A DNA stretch of 64,000 bases from Chloroflexota bacterium. GTDB taxonomy: Bacteria > Chloroflexota > Dehalococcoidia > GIF9 > UBA5629. Of this stretch, positions 44,514 to 52,904 are shown one piece after another. Numbering within the stretch: position 1 is the stretch's first letter; each line of letters opens with the position of its first letter. Location: the NCBI GenBank assembly GCA_016875875.1, contig VGOP01000002.1, positions 124,001 through 188,000 on the forward strand, in the 5' to 3' direction. The position numbers were made by a program, and so were the translations under genes. The notes below the pieces were generated by a model. That model searched no databases and was not told the origin of the DNA. It saw nothing but the letters and a program-made list of their open reading frames with translations.

Positions 44514-44993
44514 ATGCCATTGGGAGACAAAGGCTCAGATATCATAGAAATGCTGGCTAAGAATGAGGAGGCTGTGGCGCGGCTTTATAGAGCTTACGCA
44601 GATAGATTCCCGGAATATAAAGACTTCTGGGCTGGGCTGGCTGTCGATGAAGTAGACCATGCCAGCGAGCTACGCAGGTTGTGTGAAATTGCTGGCAGGA
44701 GGGGTCTGTATCCAAGTGAGGGTAGATTCAATACAACTGCCATCAGCGTCTTCTCGAGCTATTTGGAGAGGGAGTCCGAGCCTAACAGAGTAAAAGCATT
44801 GTCTTTGATTAATGCCTTGTCTGTCGCCGTGTATATTGAGGAAAGTATAATTGAGCATAAATTCTTTGATGTTTTTGAGACAGACTCGGTCGAGCTTAGA
44901 CACGTTCTCCTAAATCTAGCTGCTGAAACCAAAAAGCATCTTGAACAGGTACGACAACTGTGGAACGAGCATAGACAATCGGTAAGGCGGTAG
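44514..44993 (+). CDS. Ferritin-like diiron-type protein
   Basis: 159 aa, four-helix bundle. Helix 1 has NEEAVARLYRAY, helix 2 DEVDHASELRRL, helix 3 YIEESIIEHKF and helix 4 AAETKKHLEQVR: Glu and ExxH-like pairs in the order of rubrerythrin/ferritin-like proteins. There is no rubredoxin domain. The last pair is E-x3-H, one residue off the usual spacing, so metal binding is likely but not certain. GGAGG nine bases before ATG 44514. Could detoxify peroxide or store iron. Isolated gene. Confidence 0.75.
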   Translation: MPLGDKGSDIIEMLAKNEEAVARLYRAYADRFPEYKDFWAGLAVDEVDHASELRRLCEIAGRRGLYPSEGRFNTTAISVFSSYLERESEPNRVKALSLINALSVAVYIEESIIEHKFFDVFETDSVELRHVLLNLAAETKKHLEQVRQLWNEHRQSVRR

Positions 44994-45092
44994 GCTTGAG
45001 CAGATGTTATATGTTATAGCCACAACGAGATGAAGCTACAACTACGCAAAATCGATTAGCTAGTTGTCTGGTTGCACAATTTGGCGGATTAT

Positions 45093-45113
45093 GTAGGGAC
45101 GGTCGGACGGACC
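45093..45113. repeat. Degenerate 65-bp repeat fragment
   Basis: GTAGGGACGGTCGGACGGAC, one half of the palindromic family with changes, upstream of the MaoC pair. Confidence 0.5.
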
Positions 45114-45172
45114 CTTGTGATATAATCATAAGTCGAGTTCAGGGGCAATCATGAATGATAAGGAGGTAAAGA

Positions 45173-45751
45173 ATGGGTTACTTAGAAGAGATGGCGAAAT
45201 ATCAGAAGACGGAAAAACAGAAAAGCTTCTCAGCCGATTTTCTCGAACGGCAACAGATAGAGGATTACGAGTTCTGGGATGAAATAGAGATAGGCAAGGA
45301 GACTGTAATACCGTTCAAGTTTGAGGTCAAGGCTGAGGATGTGATTGCTTACGCCGAAGGAGTTCCTGATGCTAATCCAGTGTTTTATGATGAGGAATAC
45401 GCCAAGAAATGCGGCTATGATGGATTGGTGGCTCATCCCATGTTCGCTACTCAGGTCCTTTTCTTTGTTCTCAAGAAGGGGCATGGTAGCTGGATTAGGA
45501 CTCCGGGGTCCAGAAATCCCGGCCAGATAATTGAATGGCATGACCCGATTCGGGTAGGCGATGTCCTTACTGTTAAGACTAAAAGCCATGATAAATGGAT
45601 TAAAAGAGGGAAATATTACATGAGGTATCTGTCCGAGATGTACGACCAGAACGGCAAGTTGAAGGGAAGATGCTTCATGACATTGGTCTTGCCTAGGTCC
45701 AAGGCCGATGTGTTGAGGTTCATCAAGGGCGAGCATGCTCTGGAGGCGTGA
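45173..45751 (+). CDS. MaoC-like hydratase, subunit lacking the catalytic His
   Basis: 192 aa hot-dog fold with the MaoC N-terminal domain: FKFEVKAEDVIAYAEGVPDA then NPVFYDEEYAKKCGYDGLVAH. The catalytic motif D-x4-H reads DANPVF, so the His is Phe here. FATQVLFFVLKKGHG and IRVGDVLTVKT are otherwise normal. GGAGG before ATG 45173. Paired 94 bases upstream of another MaoC protein that has the His, which suggests a heterodimer in which this subunit binds substrate and does not catalyse. Confidence 0.88.
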   Translation: MGYLEEMAKYQKTEKQKSFSADFLERQQIEDYEFWDEIEIGKETVIPFKFEVKAEDVIAYAEGVPDANPVFYDEEYAKKCGYDGLVAHPMFATQVLFFVLKKGHGSWIRTPGSRNPGQIIEWHDPIRVGDVLTVKTKSHDKWIKRGKYYMRYLSEMYDQNGKLKGRCFMTLVLPRSKADVLRFIKGEHALEA

Positions 45752-45780
45752 GTAATGCACGCGAGCTCTAAAGCAACCTG

Positions 45781-45812
45781 AGAGATTGCCACGCTTGGCT
45801 CGCAATGACAGA
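45781..45812. repeat. GAGATTGCCACGCTTGGCTC repeat arm
   Basis: Single arm of the family seen at 5766-5858. It lies between the two MaoC genes and is wrongly translated if the downstream gene is started at 45786. Confidence 0.75.
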
Positions 45813-45845
45813 GAGGAATTATCCACATTTAGGGAGGTAATGATA

Positions 45846-46283
45846 ATGGCAAAGAGGTTAACCTTTGAGTGGGTAAATTGCGGTGATGTGCTGCCTGAAG
45901 TTAAGCAACACGTAAGCCAAGAGGTTATCTGGAAACACGCTGTAGCCTCGCTTGATTATAACCCGGTTCACACCCATCCAGAGTGGTGCAAGACAGCCCA
46001 GGTGTTCGGCTTGCCGCTTCCGGTGATGCATGGTAATCAGACGATGTCACTGATGGCTACCGTCATTACCAACTGGGCGTTCCCTGTCGGTGGCAGGTTG
46101 AAGAGAATGGAGGTCAAGCTTATTAAGCCTGTGCCTGTCGGTTCTAGCTGCACTTATGGCGCTGCTGTGACCGAAAAGCACCCGATTGGCAAACGGGAAA
46201 ACTTTGTAGTTCTTGATTTGTGGGTAATGAATCAAGATGGAGAAAAGGTAGCCGTCGGCACGGCACAGGTTATTCTACCTTAG
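45846..46283 (+). CDS. MaoC-like hydratase, catalytic subunit
   Basis: 145 aa from ATG 45846, AGGGAGG eight bases upstream; earlier in-frame starts lie in a repeat. Hot-dog fold with an intact D-x4-H motif, DYNPVH, in VASLDYNPVHTHPEWC, and VMHGNQTMSLMATVI. Adds water to enoyl-CoA, or removes it from 3-hydroxyacyl-CoA. Acts with the preceding MaoC-like gene as a two-subunit hydratase. Other members of a beta-oxidation pathway are not adjacent. Confidence 0.9.
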   Translation: MAKRLTFEWVNCGDVLPEVKQHVSQEVIWKHAVASLDYNPVHTHPEWCKTAQVFGLPLPVMHGNQTMSLMATVITNWAFPVGGRLKRMEVKLIKPVPVGSSCTYGAAVTEKHPIGKRENFVVLDLWVMNQDGEKVAVGTAQVILP

Positions 46284-46335
46284 TAACATGCCTTGTTTCG
46301 AACGAGGTTTTAAAGCAGATTATTGGAGGTGAATT

Positions 46336-47475
46336 ATGGAAAAACACATCTCAACAGGGCTGGTTGCCCTTCTGTTTGCTGTATTGTTGACTTTCTTCAT
46401 TTCCGCGCCTGTTTTGGCGGCCGACCTTCGTAGCGAGGATACCGTCACTATTGCCAGTGGGGAGGTAGTTGATGATGACCTCTATATAGCCGGTAGCACT
46501 ATTATTATTGATGGCATCGTTAATGGTGACCTCTGGGCGGTTGGTAGCACTATTACGGTTAACGGTGAAGTCAAGGGCAGCATTGTCGCTGCCGGCCAGA
46601 CGGTCAGTATTAACGGTAATGTTGCCCATGCAGCGCGACTGGCGGGAGAAACAGTCAATATCAACGGCGATGTTAGTGGTGACCTGATAGTTTTCGGTAG
46701 CCAGGCGAGTATCGCTAACAAAGCCAAAATCGGTGGTGATTTTCTTTTTGGCGCCGGGAATGTACGTATTGGCGGGCTTGTTGAAGGAGATGTCAAAGGT
46801 GGTGGTGGTGAAGTTACCATTAGTAATGGAGTTAAGGGAGACATTGAACTTAAAGTTGACAACCTGGCCGTAACATCTACAGCGGATGTTGGTGGCGATT
46901 TGACCTACACCAGCGAAAATGAAGCTGATATTCAGTCCGGTGCTGAGGTCGGCGGTAAAACCACCCACAATGTGCCGGAAATAAAGAAACCTGCCCCATT
47001 CAGTGGAATAGGTGGTAAGGTGGTGGGCTTCCTGATGGCGTTGGTGACAGGTATAATTATCATCTTGATTGTTCCTAGAAGGTCAGCGTCAATCGCTGAT
47101 TCAATACGAAGTAAACCTTGGACAAGTCTGGGTTGGGGAGCTGTCATTTTGTTCGCTACCCCTGTCGCTGCCATAATGGTGTGCATTACGGTCATCGGTG
47201 TACCGGTGGGATTAATTGCCTTGGCCCTGTATGCGATAGCTATTTATATCAGCCAGGTCTTCGTTGGTCTGTTCATAGGGCGATGGATTATCGTGCGCTC
47301 TAGAGAGGTGGAGTCCAAGGCTATCATGGTGGGAGCTCTGGCATTGGGGCTTGTTATTCTTAGTTTGCTCAGGCTGATACCATATCTGGGCTTTTGGATC
47401 GGACTCGCCATAGCTCTTTTCGGTCTGGGGGCTGTGTTAGTCTCAGCAACTAGATTACGAACTGAGGCACAATAA
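46336..47475 (+). CDS. Bactofilin-like extracytoplasmic beta-helix protein with C-terminal membrane domain
   Basis: 379 aa. Signal peptide (1-28, cleaved after VLA-A), then about 180 residues of short repeats of the form VNGDLWAVGSTITVNGEVKG, the right-handed beta-helix seen in bactofilin/DUF583 proteins, but outside the cytoplasm. Residues about 225-375 hold four or five membrane helices (VVGFLMALVTGIIIILIV, AIMVCITVIGVPVGLIALAL). The polymer-forming repeat fused to a membrane anchor suggests an envelope scaffold. GGAGGT before ATG 46336. Monocistronic. Confidence 0.8.
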   Translation: MEKHISTGLVALLFAVLLTFFISAPVLAADLRSEDTVTIASGEVVDDDLYIAGSTIIIDGIVNGDLWAVGSTITVNGEVKGSIVAAGQTVSINGNVAHAARLAGETVNINGDVSGDLIVFGSQASIANKAKIGGDFLFGAGNVRIGGLVEGDVKGGGGEVTISNGVKGDIELKVDNLAVTSTADVGGDLTYTSENEADIQSGAEVGGKTTHNVPEIKKPAPFSGIGGKVVGFLMALVTGIIIILIVPRRSASIADSIRSKPWTSLGWGAVILFATPVAAIMVCITVIGVPVGLIALALYAIAIYISQVFVGLFIGRWIIVRSREVESKAIMVGALALGLVILSLLRLIPYLGFWIGLAIALFGLGAVLVSATRLRTEAQ

Positions 47476-47511
47476 GTGAGTTCAACTTAGACGGATGTTC
47501 GCTGGCATAGG

Positions 47512-48507
47512 TTACTTTGCCTCAGCAGCGGTTTTCTGCTTAAACAGTTGTGGCAGAAATTCGGGGAACCGGCCCATTTCAGCTATATTGTGTTGACGCA
47601 AAGAATCAAGGAACTGTTGAGGTACAACTGCGGGAAGAATAAATGTGGAGCGCATTTGTGTTCCGTAAGACGTCTCTTCATATTCATGGACGGCACTACC
47701 GAGGGGTATGTCGTCAGCGCCGGCGGCAAGGGCACTGCCGACATTGACATGACTGTAAATTGTAGCAATGGGCGCCGCACTAGGCTCCTCCCAGCGGATG
47801 CGTAAAATATGAGCCGGTACGTCGCTTATACTCTCGCAAGCCATATGGATAGCACCGGCATGTCCCACCTCGCTTGGCGGGATTTGCCACTCAAGCGCAA
47901 CATGGTCCTGCGGGTGCCACAACCTGTAAGTATCGTTATCCATGTTGTCCCACCACCAGTCTAGCATATCAGGCGTAACACCGCGTAACTCATGTTCAAT
48001 AACCAGAGCCATGGTCTTACCCTTTAATAATTCTTTGTAGACCACCTCCGGGGATGATTTCTTCATCTTTCTGTTTACCTCCTTAATTACCTTAGCAGGG
48101 GTTTCGGCTAATAAGTTTTTGATTAGCCTGTAGAACTCTTCAGGCTCTTTATCGAGCGATAGGTTCTCCATGGGGCACATATCTTTCTGGTTGGGCTTCT
48201 GGATGTAGGGCACGATTTCGGTCAGGTGATACTTGACGCCGTATTTCTCCAGCACCTCGACGGCAAGCTGGCTGCCCAGCGGACTGTAGACTTCCCGGCA
48301 ATTTGCCTTAATGCATAGTAGAGCCGCAGCATGCCCCATTATTTTGTCGAAGATGACTACATTCCGGTGATCGGAGGCGAATTTCTCGAGGTACTCGACG
48401 AATGGCAGCAGCCCGTCCTTGTTTGAGGTAAAGATGAGCTTGCCGCCTTCATATACTTGGAGAGTTTTGCCGCTGGTCAGGAATTCATCGAACAAGGGTT
48501 TGTACAT
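47512..48507 (-). CDS. DUF1893 fused to a DAPG-hydrolase-like (PhlG) domain
   Basis: 331 aa. Residues 1-120 fit DUF1893: LVYEGGKLIFTSxxDGLLPF pattern, VVIFDKIMGHAAALLCIKAN, EVYSPLGSQLA and the closing MCPMEN. Residues 165-310 resemble 2,4-diacetylphloroglucinol hydrolase, a zinc C-C hydrolase: IEHELRGVTPDMLDWWW, RLWHPQDHVALEWQIPP, HMACE and HEYEE (His274, Glu278), matching the PhlG His/Glu ligand set. I know no standard architecture joining the two. Start ATG 48507. Last of three genes with ECF S component and DUF362. Confidence 0.75.
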   Translation of the reverse strand: MYKPLFDEFLTSGKTLQVYEGGKLIFTSNKDGLLPFVEYLEKFASDHRNVVIFDKIMGHAAALLCIKANCREVYSPLGSQLAVEVLEKYGVKYHLTEIVPYIQKPNQKDMCPMENLSLDKEPEEFYRLIKNLLAETPAKVIKEVNRKMKKSSPEVVYKELLKGKTMALVIEHELRGVTPDMLDWWWDNMDNDTYRLWHPQDHVALEWQIPPSEVGHAGAIHMACESISDVPAHILRIRWEEPSAAPIATIYSHVNVGSALAAGADDIPLGSAVHEYEETSYGTQMRSTFILPAVVPQQFLDSLRQHNIAEMGRFPEFLPQLFKQKTAAEAK

Positions 48508-48549
48508 GTGCTTTGCATGTGGGGTAATCGGCGACGCTAAAGGTCGCAG

Positions 48550-49143
48550 CTACTTTCTAGTTCTTTCTACCTGAACCTTTTCCACCAGCCAGACTATTAT
48601 CGGTATAGAAACCAACTGTACAACTATGCCTGGCCAGCCCTGCTTAATCGTCGACCAAAAGGAAACAAATGGATTCGCCTCTAGGCCTAGAGGGCTGTAG
48701 CTTGTCCCTGCGATGAAGTATATTAACAGAATTGCCAGTAGTAGCATCATGCGTCCGCCTATGATGGCTCCGAGCAATGACCATATTGTTCGCAGGTTGT
48801 ATTTCTGGCGCAGTATACCGGCTATAAAGCCATAGGCTGAAAGCTCAATTATAATCTGCGGCAGAACATTCAGGACAGGCATACCCGAGATGAAATAGCT
48901 CACCAGTGGCGTAAGCAGTCCGACAACCAGGCCGGCACGCCAGCCAAATAGCAGCCCGGCTATCAATACGAAGATGTGCATGGGCAGAAAGGTGGGCCCG
49001 GCAAGATGAAATTGGTGGAAAGCCCAGGGCATGAATACAGCCAGAGCAACGAACATGACTGTAAGGACATAGCTCCGGATGTCGTTGTATTTTAGTGCCA
49101 TAGGGAAGGTCTGAGGTCTAGAAAAGGCGATTCTGTCAATCAT
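48550..49143 (-). CDS. ECF transporter S component-like membrane protein
   Basis: 197 aa, five or six helices. FALAVFMPWAFHQFHLAGPT-like opening and the FLPMHIFVLIAGLLFGWRAG and LVGLLTPLVSYFISG loops are typical of substrate-binding (S) subunits of energy-coupling factor transporters for vitamins or metals. The ATPase and T subunits are not nearby, as in shared-module systems. The ligand cannot be told. Between DUF362 and the DUF1893 fusion in one operon. Confidence 0.75.
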   Translation of the reverse strand: MIDRIAFSRPQTFPMALKYNDIRSYVLTVMFVALAVFMPWAFHQFHLAGPTFLPMHIFVLIAGLLFGWRAGLVVGLLTPLVSYFISGMPVLNVLPQIIIELSAYGFIAGILRQKYNLRTIWSLLGAIIGGRMMLLLAILLIYFIAGTSYSPLGLEANPFVSFWSTIKQGWPGIVVQLVSIPIIVWLVEKVQVERTRK

Positions 49144-49188
49144 CAGTAAAGGCTCCTTTCAGCATAGACAACTGTTTATGTTTTTCTG

Positions 49189-50103
49189 CTATTGTTCGTT
49201 AAGCAAGATGTCCCTGACCTGTGTGGCAAAGGCTTCGCTCTCGGGGTCGCCGGTAACCAATTGAATCTGGTCGGGCGATTTTATGCCCAGGCCTAGCTCA
49301 GCGGCTCTGGCAATCTGGCCTTGCTCGAAGATGCTTCCTTGGCTCACCAGCGAAGTTGTGCCAAGTAGCCGCAATATGGCTACTCCCACGGCATCAATGG
49401 CCACACGGTCGCTGCCTGCAAGGAGCACATTAGCCTGGGCCCGGGTGCCCTGGTCCGGACCACCTTTGACAAAGGCGTCCACACCATCCAGCACAACTAA
49501 ATCAGGAGAATAGGCGGTGTTGATTTCGGCTATCATCTGTCGGATGTGTGGTGACCCGTGCAGCTCTTGCATGTATGGATAGCCTTTGCCTGCTACCATA
49601 CCTACGGAGTTTTTCAGGGAAATTGTGAAGTGGCCGCCGTAAGCGTGGGCCTTCAGGCAGCAAGTCTGCACGATGGATTCTGCCTCAAGGTAAAGACGAG
49701 GGAAGAGAAAGCCATCTTTCCAGTGGCTATCTTTGGGATGGAAGTGAACCCAGCCATCGGCCCCAAGCTCTTCTAGGTTGACGATGTCAAAGCCCAGCTC
49801 TTGAGCCAGCTCAAAGACCCCTTTATCTTTCATCACTCGCTGGGTGGTAGTCATTGGGCCACAGCGTTCGGCAAGAATGATGCGGGTAGCCCCCATCTGC
49901 TGAAGGGTTAAGACCAGGGCGCGCAAGGTGTCGTTGTGAGTGGAGCCGGGAGCTGGGTCGGCGGTATTGAAATTGGGCTTGAGGACGACTGATTTGCCCC
50001 GCACCGGATTGGACTGGAGCAAAGCGATAGCCTTGGGCACGCCCTCTAGCCGGTTTTGGGTGCGCACCAGACTTACCGTGGTTGGCAATTTCTCAGTGGA
50101 CAT
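49189..50103 (-). CDS. DUF362 family protein
   Basis: 304 aa matching DUF362 (PF04015): SVVLKPNFN, the aerobically labile-looking CCLKAHAYGGHFTISLKNSV block, and VLDGVDAFVKGGPDQGTR, then VAIDAVGVAILRLLG. Usually found with Fe-S domains; this one has none, only a Cys pair in QTCCLK. Function unestablished. ATG 50103. First gene of an operon with an ECF S component and the DUF1893 fusion, so it may act on the same cofactor. Confidence 0.88.
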   Translation of the reverse strand: MSTEKLPTTVSLVRTQNRLEGVPKAIALLQSNPVRGKSVVLKPNFNTADPAPGSTHNDTLRALVLTLQQMGATRIILAERCGPMTTTQRVMKDKGVFELAQELGFDIVNLEELGADGWVHFHPKDSHWKDGFLFPRLYLEAESIVQTCCLKAHAYGGHFTISLKNSVGMVAGKGYPYMQELHGSPHIRQMIAEINTAYSPDLVVLDGVDAFVKGGPDQGTRAQANVLLAGSDRVAIDAVGVAILRLLGTTSLVSQGSIFEQGQIARAAELGLGIKSPDQIQLVTGDPESEAFATQVRDILLNEQ

Positions 50104-50133
50104 GGGTACTTTGTGTTAATCTTTTTCATCTAT

Positions 50134-50162
50134 ATTATAGCTGACAAATGTCAATCGGACAA
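50134..50162 (-). promoter_or_regulatory. Promoter with dyad for the DUF362 operon
   Basis: On the minus strand, TTGTCC (50157-50162), 17 bases, TATAAT (50134-50139). The spacer holds a perfect dyad TGACAAATGTCA (50142-50153), a likely repressor site. Confidence 0.7.
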
Positions 50163-50274
50163 AAAGGTCGACCTTGACAGGGATCTGAGAAGCGAATAGG
50201 ATTTGTCTCGGCAGTGACAGATGGCGAAATCTTGCCAATCATATTGCTGTTCAACAATGAGGAGGTGATAGAAA

Positions 50275-50883
50275 ATGTGGAAGCTTGGCCTGGTCTTTGT
50301 GAGCTTGTTATTGATAGCGTTCGCTATTGCCGGCTGTGCGCAACCGGCGCCATCAGAAGAAAAACTACAGTCTGAAGAAGCGGCAGCCCCAAAACCTGAA
50401 ATGCCCCTGGTGGATAGCAGCGCAGCGTTTGTCATTACCAGCTCTGCTTTTGTGGCTGGGGCGAAAATTCCCGTCAAGTATACCTGTGAAGGACAAAACG
50501 TTTCACCGCCGCTCGATTGGAATCAAGTCCCGGCTGGGACAGCCTCGTTTGCCCTGATAGTTGATGACCCGGATGCTCCCTTCGGAGTTTTTACACATTG
50601 GGTTATCTTCAACTTGCCGCCTGATACCCGGGGCTTGCCAGAAGCTGTGCCTAAGGACGGCAAGCTGGCCAGTGGAGCTTTACAGGGCAAGAGCGGTGCC
50701 GGCAAAATTGGTTATTTTGGCCCCTGTCCACCGTCAGGCTCTCCGCATCACTACCGCTTCACTCTATGTGCATTAGATAAGTCCTTAGATTTGGCTGCCG
50801 GCGCGTCAAAAGAGCAGGTGCTGCAGGCTATGCAGGGGCATATACTTGCCGAAAGCCAGCTCATAGGCATATATCAGCGCTGA
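50275..50883 (+). CDS. YbhB/YbcL-type PEBP lipoprotein
   Basis: 202 aa. Lipoprotein signal ending in FAIAGC. The mature part is a phosphatidylethanolamine-binding protein of the bacterial YbhB type: IPVKYTCEGQNVSPPLDW, LIVDDPDAPFGVFTHWVIFN (ligand-site DPD and H), GYFGPCPPSGSPHHYRFTLC. Binds phosphorylated small ligands or lipid headgroups; role in bacteria unclear. GGAGGTG upstream. Monocistronic. Confidence 0.9.
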   Translation: MWKLGLVFVSLLLIAFAIAGCAQPAPSEEKLQSEEAAAPKPEMPLVDSSAAFVITSSAFVAGAKIPVKYTCEGQNVSPPLDWNQVPAGTASFALIVDDPDAPFGVFTHWVIFNLPPDTRGLPEAVPKDGKLASGALQGKSGAGKIGYFGPCPPSGSPHHYRFTLCALDKSLDLAAGASKEQVLQAMQGHILAESQLIGIYQR

Positions 50884-50931
50884 GCCTTATTTAGCCACAC
50901 TTGACCCTAGCACAACCAATATAGGGACAGA

Positions 50932-50951
50932 CCTTCGGGTCTGCATTTTTC
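50932..50951 (+). terminator. Repeat-derived terminator after the PEBP gene
   Basis: CAGACC-TTCG-GGTCTG hairpin with an ultra-stable tetraloop, then CATTTTT. This is a remnant of the 65-bp repeat family, apparently used as a transcription stop 50 bases after the gene. Confidence 0.55.
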
Positions 50952-50965
50952 GGACCGGGGGTAAT

Positions 50966-51117
50966 GTAAAAGTCAAACATCAAAATGCAAAATGACGATT
51001 CAAAAGTCGAAAGTAAAGGCAATCTTCATGTCTATACGGTCTCGAAGAGCAAAAAGTAATATTTGCATTTTCATCTGGCATTTTGACTTTTAAGTTTTGA
51101 TTTTTGATATATCTACG
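50966..51117. repeat. AT-rich imperfect inverted repeat
   Basis: Left arm AAAAGTCAAACATCAAAATG, right arm read backwards AAAAGTCAAAATGCCAGATG. Fills the 355-base gap before the degV gene together with the repeat-derived hairpin. Similar AT-rich tracts flank genes near 7985, 8220, 16670 and 55510. Confidence 0.6.
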
Positions 51118-51238
51118 TTGGAAAGGCCTACATTCTTTTCGAGAACCCCTCTTTTTTATGGAAGAGGCTAGCACAAGCTATTGACAGACGACTACCTCGT
51201 ATGGCAAAGTAGTTATATAATTCTTTAGGGGGTGTGCT

Positions 51239-52099
51239 ATGAGGAAAGTCGCCGTTGTTGCTGACAGCGTCTGTTGTCTGCCGCAGGAGATAGTGGAGAA
51301 ATATGATATCAGTGTGGTACCCCTCCAGATAGTCTACGAAGGCAAGAGCTACCGCGATGGAATTGATATTACCCCTAACGGAATCTACAAAATCATGCGG
51401 AAAAAGGAGAACTTACCCACCACTTCAACAGCATCAGCCGGTGACTTCCTCGAAGTCTATCGGCAGGTGGGGCAGAAAGCCGAAAGCATACTTTGTATCA
51501 CCGTGACCAGTTTGCAAAGCAAGACTTTTGAGGCAGCGTCGGCAGCCAGGGAGATAGCCAAAGAAGAGATGCCAAACACTACCATCGAGGTGTTTGACAG
51601 CCGCTCTGTGGCTGCTGCCTTGGGGTTTATTGTTCGTGAGGCGGCTCGAGTGGCCAGCAAGGGTGCAGGGATGGCTGAGGCAATCGAGGCGGCACGAAAA
51701 ATAATGGGCAAGGTGAATTTCCTGGCCATGCTGGATACGCTCTACTATCTCGCCAGGCTGGGTCGCATCGCCAGAGCCGCGGCTTGGGTTGGCTCTGTGC
51801 TGGATATGAAACCTGTACTGGAACATAATCCGGAGATTGGTGAGACGATGCCCGTGGCACGCCCCAGGACTAAGAGAAGGGCTGTAGAGTGTATGCTTAA
51901 GATAATGGCACAGAGGATGGGCGATTCTAAAGTACATGTCATGGTGCAGCATGCCGATGAGTTGGAAGAAGCGAAGAAGCTCGCTGCTGAGATTGAATCG
52001 AGATTTAAATGCGCTGAAATGTATATAACTGAGTTTGCCCCAGTCATGGGGGTGCATTGTGGCCCCGGGCTCCTTGCCATCGGCTTCTACGCCGATTAA
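51239..52099 (+). CDS. DegV-family fatty-acid-binding protein
   Basis: 286 aa. DegV/FakB fold: VAVVADSVCCLPQEIVEKYD, SYRDGIDITPNGIY, the T-x-A-x-G TTSTASAGDFLEVY ligand loop, FDSRSVAAALGF and HCGPGLLAIGFYAD. In Firmicutes FakB hands a fatty acid to the kinase FakA. The usual S-T-A-D-L of the first strand is SVCCLP here. ATG 51239 follows GGGGGTG. No FakA is seen. Confidence 0.92.
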   Translation: MRKVAVVADSVCCLPQEIVEKYDISVVPLQIVYEGKSYRDGIDITPNGIYKIMRKKENLPTTSTASAGDFLEVYRQVGQKAESILCITVTSLQSKTFEAASAAREIAKEEMPNTTIEVFDSRSVAAALGFIVREAARVASKGAGMAEAIEAARKIMGKVNFLAMLDTLYYLARLGRIARAAAWVGSVLDMKPVLEHNPEIGETMPVARPRTKRRAVECMLKIMAQRMGDSKVHVMVQHADELEEAKKLAAEIESRFKCAEMYITEFAPVMGVHCGPGLLAIGFYAD

Positions 52100-52223
52100 G
52101 GATGATAAAATTTAAGACGCAGAGGCTGATATTGCGAACGTCTTAGTAGGATTGCGCAGTGACAAAGTAGGTTAAAATGGGACTGATTAACCGCCTCAAA
52201 GGGCTGTGACATCTTGATTTCTA

Positions 52224-52904
52224 CTACCCCGGAATTGAAGTTGTAAGTTCCATCGCAGGCGAAGGGGCTTTAGTCAACCTTAAAGATTCAGCAACGTAGA
52301 TTATTTTGTCCCGGTTGACAGCGACAAAATCAAATGTCAATGCAGTATTAGCCAGTGCCGGATATATTTCCACATTTGTTAGTGGTAAGAAATTGTCAGC
52401 CCTCTCAACGGCATCTAACAGTTTTTGCCACGCTTGAGTATATATCTGGCCCGTTAGGGTATATAATTTCATACGTATCTCTGCTTCAATGGGGGTTTTC
52501 GCTTTCACCGGGTATATTTTTGGTATATCATTAATTTCTGACATTTTAGGTTGATGTCCATTATCTTCGCAGACAAAAAGAATATTAGCCTTCCTAACGT
52601 AAATAGATGACATAAATTCCCTTTCTCGATTTGGGAATGACACCTCGACCTTGGTAAGTGGCACGAAGTCCTTTCCAATGGGCAACGAATTTGGTATAAA
52701 GCCTTGATTAAGGGCATCCAAAAGGCGTTGATGATTCATGCAATAGGTATGGCCGGTAAGGGTGCACGTCTCAGTGTACGCTACTACTTTTACTTGCTTG
52801 AGTTTTGCATTGTCATTCAAGATGTCAGTTGATTGCGTGAAAAATGATTCAGCTTGAATCGAAATTCTGCCTTCTATCGGTCGTCCATTTATCATGTCGG
52901 CCAT
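52224..52904 (-). CDS. Hypothetical protein with internally duplicated domain
   Basis: 226 aa from ATG 52904 (GAGGAG seven bases upstream); the TTG at 52919 overlaps that site. Two homologous halves: about 45-115 (CTLTGHTYCMNHQRLLDALN ... FVPLTKVEV ... ILFVCE) and about 150-215 (YTLTGQIYTQAWQKLLDAVE ... FLPLTNVEI ... IIYVAES). Each is a strand-helix-strand unit with TLTG and PLTxVE motifs. No known function. Its base composition is AT-richer than the neighbours. Confidence 0.65.
   Translation of the reverse strand: MADMINGRPIEGRISIQAESFFTQSTDILNDNAKLKQVKVVAYTETCTLTGHTYCMNHQRLLDALNQGFIPNSLPIGKDFVPLTKVEVSFPNREREFMSSIYVRKANILFVCEDNGHQPKMSEINDIPKIYPVKAKTPIEAEIRMKLYTLTGQIYTQAWQKLLDAVERADNFLPLTNVEIYPALANTALTFDFVAVNRDKIIYVAESLRLTKAPSPAMELTTSIPG

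Noticed and set aside
51181-51221. TTGACA and TATAAT upstream of degV as a promoter
   Set aside because: Spacer is 29 bases, too long for sigma70; the two boxes cannot be used together.
51434-52057. 207-codon frame antisense to degV
   Set aside because: Shadow frame: the sense strand has a complete DegV domain.
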